Source of the DNA: Eleusine coracana subsp. coracana
Lineage: Eukaryota; Streptophyta; Magnoliopsida; Poales; Poaceae
Length of the DNA: 64,000 nt
Direction: 5' to 3'
Assembly (NCBI GenBank): GCA_032690845.1
Contig: CM064420.1
Location: 61,430,707-61,494,706 of the forward strand
Of the stretch, positions 12,300 through 22,300 are shown piece by piece (within the stretch, counting starts at the first letter, position 1; each line of letters opens with the position of its first letter). Under the pieces are notes generated by a model that did not search any database, was not told the DNA's origin, and saw only the letters and a list, made by a program, of their open reading frames with translations. Both the position numbers and the translations under genes were made by a program.

Positions 12300-12960
12300 T
12301 CTCTCCTGCCGCTACCTCCTCCCCTCCCTATTATATCTCTCTCTTCCCGTAGCGAGCGCCACCGTCCTCTTTCTCTCCGCTGGTCTCGAGCTCCCCGTGT
12401 GCCGCCCTCTCCTCCCGCCTCGGCGCCCGCGCCGCCGCGCCCCTCCTTGTCCCCCTCCGTGCCGACCTCTAGCTCCCTGCGCACTACGAGCTCGCCGTCG
12501 CCCTCTCCTCCCGCCTCGGCACCCGCACTGCCGTCACGCCCCTCCTTGGCCCCGTCGCCGCCGTCGAGCTCGTCGCCTCGGCGCCCGCTGCCCTCGAGCC
12601 CCGCCGCCCTTGAGCTCCGCCCCCCTCAGCACCCTCCGCCCTCGAGCTCCCTCCTCCCTCTGTGTCCTTTGCCGCACGGCTCTGCCTCCTCCGTCGGATC
12701 TGCGCCACAGGCCTGCATCCTCTGCCGGATCCACGCCGTCCCGCCTCTCCGACCAACCCCTCGTCGGGTTCCTCTCCCTCTCTCTCCCTGGTGGTTTCCG
12801 ATTCCAGGCGGGAGGACGGGAGGAGCAAGCTAGCACCGGGCCCACGCGCGCGTCCTGGACAGTACCAGATTTGGCATGCGGGAGGCTGTCCGGGACGGTG
12901 GCGTTCTGCTCCCAGTATCCCGGTGCAGCAATTTTTACGATAAACCTATACTGAAGGATC
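12300..12960. repeat. CT/GC-rich low-complexity block with a 96-bp tandem duplication
   Basis: The block is dominated by C and T on the plus strand, so several frames stay open and encode Pro/Ser/Arg-rich strings. A segment beginning CCCTCTCCTC at 12405 recurs at 12501, a 96-bp period covering CCGCCTCGGC and CGCCCCTCCTTG. It borders strongly AT-rich DNA on both sides (12120-12290, 13060-13330), which suggests an inserted unit. No terminal repeats were resolved. Confidence 0.5.
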
Positions 12961-13059
12961 GTTTAGAGGACACCGATGTGGACAGTCTAAGGTGGGCCCA
13001 ATTAAAATTCGGAATAAGGTATGGAAAAACAAACACCTTCAGAATATCAAACATAGTGT

Positions 13060-13700
13060 TTTAGGATTTATCTAAGTCACGTTTATAAAGAACCACATAA
13101 TGTTTAATTCACGGTTATAAAAAGAATGCCCCTTTTTGATAACTTATTATAAAAATAATTTAAATTAATTAATTACAGTATTAACCTAAGTTGGCAACTC
13201 GACATTAACTTTAAAATTATTTGACTAGACAAACACATTTATAAAAAACATATAATAAGTAAAAATAGGTCGTCACTACTGAAAATTAGTAGAGACATGC
13301 TAAATAAAATGGAGAAGCCAATGCCTTGTATATGAATATTCATAGACTGTTTGGATTCATTTGCCATTGACAAAAATTTAGGGACTAAAAATACAGGGTT
13401 AAACTTTAGGTTCTACTCCCTCCTTTTGGGATTTGTTGTAGCTCCGGACAACAAAATTGAACTGGACATAGTTGAAGCGAGCCGGTCGGAACAAAATCAA
13501 TATTCGACAGAGGGAGTAAACTTTAGTTTCTACATGTTTGGATCCATAGCAAATGAATAAACTTTAGCACATGTATGAATGAGTAGGTTAAGATTTAGCT
13601 TTCATTTGTCATTTCATTTTACTCTTATTTGCCCATAAGTTTGGATCTATTTAACAAACGAATAGTTAAACCTATTAAATTTTAGTCATTTACCATGATC
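13060..13700. repeat. AT-rich repeat remnants with nested MITE
   Basis: Motifs such as TTTGGAT next to CAAATGAATAAACTTTAG recur in the region and resemble grass MITE termini (GTTTGGAT type). A Stowaway at 13416-13516 interrupts it. I could not define outer ends or a target duplication. Confidence 0.35.
13416..13516. mobile_element. Stowaway-like MITE, 101 bp
   Basis: The left end CTCCCTCC and the right end AGAGGGAG form the Stowaway terminal signature. It is flanked by TA on both sides (13414-13415, 13517-13518), the Tc1/mariner target duplication. It has no coding capacity. Confidence 0.72.
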
Positions 13701-13876
13701 GTAAAGGAAAAAAAACGCCCTACTAAGAGATTGATGAACCAGGCACATCGGTGCACTGGCATTTCAGTCCGCGAGAATCAAATCTATGGGTGTAAGATGA
13801 GTAGCGAGTTTCCATTTGACGATCGGTCCCGCTTCCCTTCCTATTACATGTTGGATTCGGGAAAAAAATTTGGTGC

Positions 13877-14020
13877 GGACCGTCCGCACGACGGCGCTAT
13901 GCGAACCCTGTTTAGATTGTTGTCACGTGAAGCTCCACAAAGATCGAACGGAAGCGCATAAAGGCTTGGCTCCAGCTGCTTGCATCGCGGCTCCCAGACG
14001 TACGTTGGCTCGGCTCTCTG
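13877..14020 (+). repeat. Left arm of a diverged inverted repeat flanking the Copia element
   Basis: The block with CTGTTTAGATTGTTGTC, AAGATCGAACGGAAGCG and CTTGGCTCCAGC is matched in reverse complement at about 26960-27100 (CTGTTTAGATTGTTGTC, GAGATCGAACGAAAGCG, CTTGGCTCCAGC). Either both arms are long terminal repeats of an older DNA element or they are two copies of a dispersed repeat. Confidence 0.6.
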
Positions 14021-14524
14021 TTCCGCATGCCAGCAACAAGCCCAGCCACCGCAAAATATATGACGCCTTGAATCTTAGGTGAGAGCGATCCATGCAGAGG
14101 CCTCCGTGGTCTACATCATGTCAGAAGATGCCACAGTCTAACCTCGCTATTGATCATTAGGGCGACTCAAATAGTTGTCAGCAGTATCTGTTCTGTATCT
14201 GTTCTTGTCAGGATGAAAAAGCTAGTCCAAAAATCATCCGACGCTAACACATTGCCTAAAATAATGCGAGACCTACGGAGTTGTGAGAGAAAAGGAGTAG
14301 TGAGAGGAAAAGAAAGCAAAGAACATACGGGGCCCACATTGATTGGTTATTGTCAATCGTCACTGCGGTAGCTATCTCCACATCTGTTCCTGTTATTCGG
14401 AACATGCAGGAGCACGTGGTACTTTATAGTACACCGTAGTGGACGCCCTTATGCACATTGCTACTTTGACTTTTATTTTGAATAAGAAATCAAATGTTTA
14501 AAATGAGAAAGCATTTTCAGCTTA

Positions 14525-14529
14525 CTTTT
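14525..14529. repeat. Left 5-bp target-site duplication of the Copia element
   Basis: CTTTT here is repeated exactly at 26389-26393, directly outside the two LTRs. A 5-bp duplication is the usual Copia integration footprint and proves that this is one insertion rather than a composite. Confidence 0.85.
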
Positions 14530-16208
14530 TAAAAGTTGCCTAGAGGGGAGGTGAATAGACAATCTAAAAATAATCCTAAAAAAGCACTAAAGGATAATCA
14601 AATAACCAGAAATGACGGAACTTCCGTCGGGATCAACGGAACTTTCGTCGCCACAGAAGTTATGTCAAATAACAGAACTTCTCACTACCCTTCCTCTAAA
14701 CAATAAACAATGCGGATAACAAAAAGAAGAAAACACTAGATTGGTAGAAGTGAAGCTAATATAATGTAAGCCTAGAATTCTTGAATGAAGACTAGCTACA
14801 TAATTAACAAATAATACAAGCATAATAATATGAAAGAAATAAACAAGCACAAATATAAGAGCAAGAAAGTAAAGAGAGATACAAGAATTAATCCGAGATT
14901 CGGCAACCACACTAAGTAGTTTTTATGTCTTTGTTGAGGAGCCACACAAAGTGGCCGGGTCTCTCTCAACCCTTTTCCCCGCCAAGCAGTCACAAAGATC
15001 GTGCTTGGATTTCTTTCTCCACTTGATTCTTTTCCTCCGGAGGCGAATCACACCTTCACAAACGTCCCCGACTCACCACACAAAGTTAGGAGTTCAAGGG
15101 CGACGCCTAGCCGTCTAGGAGAGCAAGTCTCCAAGAGTAACAAGCAAATCAAATCTTGATAGGGATGGAAAGATGTGCTCAAGCTTTTGAGTGGATGGAT
15201 TCAATCGTTTTGTGTTTAGATCTCTCTCACTTGGATTGGTATCTCAAGAACAAGTTTAGGAGTAAGAGAGGAGGGCTCTAGCTGAAGAGTGAGTGAAATG
15301 ACAAAGAATCCAACCCTTTCCATGGGGAAGGGGTACTCTATTTATAGTGAGAACTCAAAAACTAGCCGTTAGTGTATTTTCTGGGTCTGACGGAACTTCT
15401 GTGGTTATCCACGGAACTTTCGTCAATTCAAATTTAGCCGTTGTAAAGCGCTGGCAGAGAGCAAAAGATACTGTGACAGAACTTCCGTCAAAAGGTGACG
15501 GAACTTTCGTTACTCTCGGTTTAACAAGAAGAAAAGGAGACTCACAGAACTTCCGTGAGAGCCACGGAGGTTCTTGGAGACGGAACTTTTGTCGTGGGGT
15601 GACGGAACTTCCGTCACTCTCGGTTAGACTGGAAGGAGGCTCACAGAACTTCCGTGAGGGCCACAAAGGTTCTTGGAGACGGAACTTCCGTCGTGGGGCG
15701 ACAGAACTTCCGTCACTCTTGGGTGTGTAGAAGGTAGAAACCCGATGCTGATGGAACTTCTGTCACTAGGTGATGGAACTTCCGTCACTCTCGGGTTAAC
15801 ATCAAGGCTAGACCCGACGCAGACGGAACTTCCGTCAGAGGACTCACGGAACTTCCATCACTCTTTGTCTTGCTAAGTAAAAGGTTGATTCTTAGGCTTT
15901 ATTGGCTAGGTTTTCAAACGAATTGATTTAGAGCTTGAGCACAATATTTCCCTTACTAGCACGATAAGTTTTACCCCTCTTAATAGTTCGGCATGCCTAT
16001 GACTCAAAATAAAAAGCATAAAAGCTAAACTTGAACCGCTATGAGCCATTTTCTTTTCACTTTTATTGAGGGATAGACTTTCTCATATTAGTGGATAATT
16101 AAGTTTTCTCTTGATGATCTGCATATTTTCTTTATAAGCATGTTAGTACAATTTTAATCTTTTATCATTAATCACCAAAACCCACTAGGGGACCTAGATG
16201 TATCTTCA
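14530..16208 (-). repeat. 3' LTR of the Copia element
   Basis: This LTR is 1679 bp and matches the LTR at 24729-26388 along its length, with small indels. Read on minus, it begins TGAAGATACATC and should end CTTTCA, but here the terminal CA has become TA (14530-14531). A TATA box CTATTTATA (minus TATAAATAG) lies at 15338-15346. U3 (about 15380-15870) is filled with GACGGAACTTCCGTC palindromes; perfect copies are at 15601-15615, 15678-15692 and 15822-15836, with another at 14614-14628 in U5. Confidence 0.9.
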
Positions 16209-16224
16209 ATCTCCACCTTTTTGG
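16209..16224 (-). other. Polypurine tract of the Copia element
   Basis: The minus strand reads CCAAAAAGGTGGAGAT directly before the TGAAGAT start of the 3' LTR, the expected place of the plus-strand primer for reverse transcription. Confidence 0.7.
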
Positions 16225-16653
16225 TGGTTGATTACAATAGATTAAAAGGATATAGAAATATAATCAAGAGAGAGAACAACAAAATATAGTGAAGCTCCCC
16301 CTAAAGATATGCATGATTCACAAAGACATGTGAAGTAGCTCCCCCTATATTTTATAAAAAGTGGGGTGCCTAAAAGGTATACAAGTGTGAAGCAAAGTGA
16401 TAAAGCAATAAACAAGCATCACAACCAAACTATAAATTAGAAGAAACAAGCACCACACATGACATAAGAATAATAGAGTTATTACAAAAGGTTTACAAAT
16501 ATGTTTCACACACAAAGCAAATAGAGAGGGGAACTACTCCATAGGTTCATCACTATCCTATTACAAAGCCTCTGAAACATCCTTTTCACTCATCTCTCCC
16601 CCTTTGGCATCAAGGCACCAAAAAGAATAAGAGCAGGAGATAAGAGAAAAGTA

Positions 16654-18273
16654 CTACTCATCATCATCGGTGCTGTCATCAGTGTCCTCATCGTCCTCGG
16701 CATCACCCTCTTCTTCGTGGCCTTCGTCCTCGCCTTCTTGTGCATCTTGTACAGGAGCGGGTGGAGGAGCAAGATCATCCCAATCATAGCCGGTAAGGGG
16801 ATCCTCAAAGACCGGTGGCTCACCATCGGGCTCACACTCGGAGCCATCCGGAGACACCTCATGACCTTGAGCTCTTTGGTCTCTCTTGTAGCGCCGCACT
16901 TGCTTCTTAATGCGCTTCTTGTTCTCTCAATTTTCCTTAGTATTGAAGCAACAAGCATTCAAGATGCTCTTGAGCATAGCAGCAATGGGTGATGATGGAC
17001 GGCGGCGAGATGCTTCAGGTGGAGGAGTGGAGGCTGAAGCACGAGGGGCGGCTGCTGCCGCCCTAGCTGCCCGTTTATCGGCTAACTCCCTCCGGATAGT
17101 CGCATGATGAGGGCGAGTGAGCTTAGGCACACGGGGTCTCAACGGCTGATGCTTGCACTCCTTCTCAAAAACCAATTCAGTCTCAGCCTCAATCATCTTC
17201 ATAAGATAGGGAGCAAAGGGTAGCACCTTCCGAGTGTCCAAAGAGGCCGAGTAGATTTCCTGAGTAATGAGGTCCATCACACTGAAGGCTGCAGCTTCAT
17301 CTCTGAATCTAGCAAGAACATTTCTGGAGTGCTCAACAAGAGAGGTGGCATACCCAGCCTTAGGAGCAATAGTCACCCGGAGCAGCCTGTTGAGTGTGAA
17401 GAAGAAGTTGTGCATGCCATGAGTGATTCCCAGATATTTGGGTTGAAGGTCCTCATACATGAATCTCAGCTCAGAGTCCTTCAACATAGGCTCACAGGAG
17501 AGCCTATCCCTTGCACCATCGGCCTCAGCATCCTGAAAGAAAAAGGTGGCAAAGCGAGAGGGGGATACCATATATTGCACACCTTGTGTCATCCAATGAA
17601 CATAGCCTCGTCCATCAATGTACAAGATGGAGTAGAACTGACAGATGACCTCCTCATTCCAATCATAAGTAAACCCCATGAGGTCATACACATACCGTGC
17701 CTTGCAAGCTCCCACTATCTCATTGAAGGTTGACTCATCCTTGTCCTCCATGTATTTCCAGTCAATCCACTGATGAGTTGCCAACCGGTTCTTCCGGTTC
17801 ATGTCAATGATCATAGACATGTAGTAGTCTTGGTGAAACCAAGTGAGGAACCGGGGATCACTTGCGGTATGCAGTGCCTCGGCATCCTTTTTGTAGTCCT
17901 TGAAATTATGATGAGGAGGGTAGGCGGGAGCATGGACTCGAAGATCCCTCACAATATTCAAGGGCTCATTACTCGTTGACTTGCTCTTGCGTGGCTTGGG
18001 GCGGGGTTTGGGGTGGGTTTCCTTGACTGGCTTCTTCCCTTTATCAAGTGCCCTTCTAGGAGGAAGAGCGCCTCCTTGACCAACTAAAACTGTTTGAGCC
18101 ACAGAACTGCTCCCCTGTCCTATCCTTCTCTTGATCACGACCTTTCTTCTCTTGGCAAGTGGTACAGGATCGTCGTGGGAGGAGGAGGAATTGTCGGGAG
18201 AGGCTTGATGTTCCTCTTCACTTGATTCCTCATGAACGGTTGGATCATTGGAGGCAATCTTGGTGCGGACCAT
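16654..18273 (-). pseudogene. Additional Copia-borne ORF downstream of pol (plant-transposon-protein-like), one internal stop
   Basis: An open frame starting MVRTKIASND at 18273 runs to 16654, about 540 codons with one TGA at 16927-16929. In the related copy near 60030 the same position is TGG in the context IWENK, so the stop is a G-to-A change. The N-terminus is acidic and serine-rich, then basic (LAKRRKVVIKRR, nuclear-localisation-like). The centre has WIDWKYM and LMGFTYDWNEEVICQFY, resembling the domain family called putative plant transposon protein. The C-terminus is very acidic (EDDEDTDDSTDDD). I see no signal peptide or membrane span, so it is not envelope-like. It lies between pol and the 3' LTR in the same orientation. 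Its function is unknown. Confidence 0.65.
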
Positions 18274-18359
18274 GTTCACACACCTAAGAGGCAGGAAATA
18301 AGAGACTAGTTAGAAATGAGTCACAAGTAGGAGTGAGAAGGGAGACAAATTCAGGGCAC

Positions 18360-19064
18360 TGAACTACAGGTGACGGAAGTTCCTAACTTACCCCTACGGA
18401 ACTTCCGTCATTTTGCAGTTTGCCCATGAACTTACCCCAAAACTCCTAAATCCTATGGAAAGAGTTCAAATGCTGCATAGAGAAGGTAGAACAACCACAA
18501 AGGAACTATTTTACCTAAGCCAAAAGGACTCTAAGGGACATTTGAATATTTGACCTAAGAACCAAGATCTAGGGGTCAAATCTCATACCTAGTGCAATAG
18601 AGATGAGAAAGTTGATGGAGATCGCGAAACTTCCATGGGGAAGGTGTTGAATCTCCACCAAATCCAAGGGAAACGCCGGTTGGATCTCCAAATCACCACA
18701 AATCGCCGCTTAGGGTTTGAGGAGAGGAGAGAGAGGAGAAAATAGAAGAGTGGTCAGTTGGAAGAAGAAGAAAGAAAGGGTGGGGCGACTTAACCAGGGA
18801 CTGACGGAAGTTCTATCGTTGGGCGACGGAAGTTCCGTCAGTCTCGGGTTGAGACGCACTGCAAGCTTCTCTCACGGAAGTTCTTACAGAACTTCCATGC
18901 CCGACCTAACCAGGGACTGACGAAAGTTCCATCGTTGGGCGACGGAAGTTCCGTCAGTCTAGGGTTGAAACACTTCTCAGTCTGTCCTCACGGAAGTTCT
19001 GGCAGAACTTTCATGGACGACGGAAGTTCTATGAAAAGGTCACGGAAGTTCTGTCATTTACAGG
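18360..19064 (-). repeat. Internal Copia spacer carrying palindromic repeats and a 116-bp tandem duplication
   Basis: The spacer between pol and the extra ORF holds the same GGAAGTTCCGTC half-sites as the LTR. A unit beginning AACCAGGGACTGACG at about 18792 recurs at about 18908 with few changes. It is non-coding on the element's strand and could serve as the leader or promoter of the downstream ORF (inference). Confidence 0.6.
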
Positions 19065-19304
19065 AAAGAAGCAATAACTGCTGCAAGATTGAACTTATGG
19101 ACAAGTTACATATGGAGTATAAAGCTTGTCTCAACTTGTGAATAGTAACAAATCAACAATCAAAGCTATATTCACAAGTATTGACAATATGATCTAGCGA
19201 TCAAAGAATTTTGTTTGAAAACAAAGACAATATGAGATTTTTGAAAAGATTTTGGTTTCAAGAAAGATTTTGCATGATCAATACACCAATCAAAGCACAA
19301 GATT

Positions 19305-22300
19305 CTACTCCAAGTTGGACGAGTCAAGAATATTTAGTTCGCTCCTAAGTTCACAAAACCGTTTCTCATCTAGGGGTTTGGTAAAAATATCGGCTAGTTG
19401 TTTATCGGTTCTAACATAGCTAATATCAATATCCCCCTTTATAGAATGATCTCTCAAGAAGTGGTGCCGAATATCTATATGCTTGGTTCCATTGTGATCA
19501 ATGGGGTTATATGCAATCATGATAGCACTCTCATTGTCACATAGGAGTGAAAATTTGGTCATAGTGTATCCAAAGTCCTTTAGAGTTTGTCGCATCCAAA
19601 GTAGTTGGGCACAACAACTTCCGACTGCCACATACTCTGCTTCGGCCGTGGATAAGGCAACGGAATTTTGTTTCTTGGATGACCATGACACAAGGGACCT
19701 ACCCAAGAATTGGCACGTCCCAGAGGTACTTTTTCTATCTACTTTATATCCGGCGTAGTCGGCATCGGAATACCCGACTAGCTTGAACTTGGAGCCCTTG
19801 GGATACCATAATCCTAAGTTTGCGGTGTGAACTAAATATCTTAGAATTATTTTCACCGCCACGAGGTAGCTTTCCTTTGGAGCACTTTGGAATCTTGCAC
19901 ACATGCACACACTAAGCATGATATCGGGTCTAGATGCACAAAGATAAAGCAAGGAGCCAATCATGGAGCGGTATATCTTTTAATCCACGGGTTTATCATT
20001 TACATCTAGCCCAAGGTGTCCGTTTGTCTTCATGGGAGTCTTGTTAGGTTTAGCATTCTCCATGTCAAACTTCTTGAGTATGTCTTGTGTGTACTTGGTT
20101 TGACTTATGAATGTCCCCTCTTCAAGTTGCTTAACTTGAAAGCCTAAAAAGAACTTCAACTCTCCCATCATGAAAATCTCAAATTTCCTAGTCATAATCT
20201 TGGCAAACTCATCACAAAAAGATTGATTAGTAGAACCAAATATGATGTCATCAACATATATTTGGCAAACAAATAAATCATCATCAACTTTTCTTGTAAA
20301 GAAAGTAGGATCGGTCTTGCCAATTGTGAAGCCCTTATTGATCAAGTATCCCTTGAGGTGTTCATACCAAGCGCGAGAAGCTTTCTTGAGGCCGTAGAGA
20401 GCTTTGTGAAGTTTGTACACATGGTTTGGTTTCTTTGGGTCTTCAAACCCCGGAGGTTGTTGTACATACACCTCTTCTTGAATAGGGCCATTAAGAAATG
20501 CATTTTTCACATCCATTTGAAAAAGCTTAAAGCCATGGTGAGTAGCATAGGCAAGTAAAATACGAATTGACTCAAGCCTAGCTACGGGTGCATAAGTTTC
20601 ACCAAAGTCCAAACCTTCTACTTGTGAGTAGCCTTTTGCGACGAGCCTTACCTTGTTTCTCACAACTACACCGTGCTCATCTTGCTTATTACGGAAAACC
20701 CATTTTGTACCTACAACATTTTGCTTGGGTCTCTCCACTAATAACCACACCTTGTTTCTTTCAAAGTTGTTTAACTCTTCTTGTATGGCCATCACCCAAT
20801 CCGAGTCTTGAAGGGCTTGTTCCACCTTAAGAGGTTCTAAAGAGGAAACAAACGAGTAATGATGACAAAAGGTGGCCATTCGAGATCTAGTAGTTACCCC
20901 CTTTTGGATATCTCCAAGAATGTTGTCTACAGGGTGATCCTTTTGAATGCTTTGTCATACTCATGGATGAATTGGCCTAGATGCATCTTCTTCTTCTTGA
21001 GTGATATCATCTTGAGTGTCTCTATCCCCACCATCTTGAGCTTGATCTTGGTTGTTACCTTGACCATGATCGTCACCATGATCTTGGTCTCTCCCTTGAT
21101 CTTATTCATCATGTAGCTCTTGTGGAGATGGTTCATCTTGCCTTGAGTTTGGGTCTTGTGATCTTATCTCTCCTATTGTCATGTTCCTTATTATATCACA
21201 AGGAGCTTCATCACCTATATCACTTAGATTTACTTGCTCTACTTGAGAGCCATTAGATTCATCAAATTGCACATCCCGGGTGATTTCAACAACACCGGTG
21301 TCTTTATTAAAGACTCGATATGCATAGATGTTAGTTCCATATCGAAGAAGAAAACCTTCATGTGTCTTAGGGGCAAACTTAGAGGATTTGGGTTTCTTGT
21401 GAAGAATAAAGCATTTGCTCCCAAAGACACGAAAGTATGAAACATTTGGAAGGTTACCGGTGAGAAGCTCATATGGCGTTTTCTTCAAGATCTTGTGAAG
21501 ATATAATCTATTTGTTGCATGGCATGCGGTGTTGATGGCTTTGGCCTAAAAAGTGTCCGGTGTCTTATACTCATCAAGCATTGTTCTTGCCATCTCTATG
21601 AGTGTGCGGTTTTTCCTTTCGGCTACCCCATTTTGTTGTGGAGTGTATGGTGCGGAGAATTCATGCTTGATGCCTTCTTCATCAAGGTATTCTTCAACTT
21701 GTGTATTCTTGAACTCGGTTCCATTATCACTCCTTATTTTCTTGATCTTCACTTCATACTCATTTTGTGCTCTCCTCAAGAACCTCTTTAGGATACCTTG
21801 TGTTTCACTTTTGTCCTTCAAAAAGAATATCCAAGTGAAACGAGAATAATCATCAATAATTATAAGGCCATATTTGTTACCGCCAATGCTTATATAGGTG
21901 ACCGGTCCAAATAGATCCATGTGAAGCATTTCCAACGGTCTTGTCGTTGTCATCATTGTTTTTGAGGGATGTGCCGCTCCGACTTGCTTTCCGGCTTGAC
22001 GAGCACTACATATTTTGTCCTTTTCAAAAGCAACATCCTTTAGTCCAACAACGTGACCGCCTTTTAGGAGTTTGGATAGATTTCTCATCCCAACATGAGC
22101 TAGCCGGCGATGCCATAGCCAACCCAAGATGGTTTTAGCAACCAAACAAGTATTTAGGTTAGATCCCTCTTTATTGATAAAATCAACAAGATAGATTTTG
22201 TCCTCTAAATACCCTTTGAAAGCTATTGAGGAATCTTTCTTCCTAAACACGGTCACCCCATCATCGTCAAAGAGACAACTAAGGCCCATCTCACAAAGTT

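Noticed and set aside
12397..12954. Proline/arginine-rich ORFs of 100-185 codons on both strands
   Set aside because: They overlap in several frames of a pyrimidine-rich block with tandem repeats; no start context, introns or family resemblance.
15380..15865. Palindrome array as canonical heat-shock elements
   Set aside because: GAA and TTC are separated by one base instead of two, so it does not meet the nGAAnnTTCn rule.
16654..18273. Reading the extra Copia ORF as an envelope protein
   Set aside because: No signal peptide, no membrane span, no furin-like site; composition is nuclear-protein-like.
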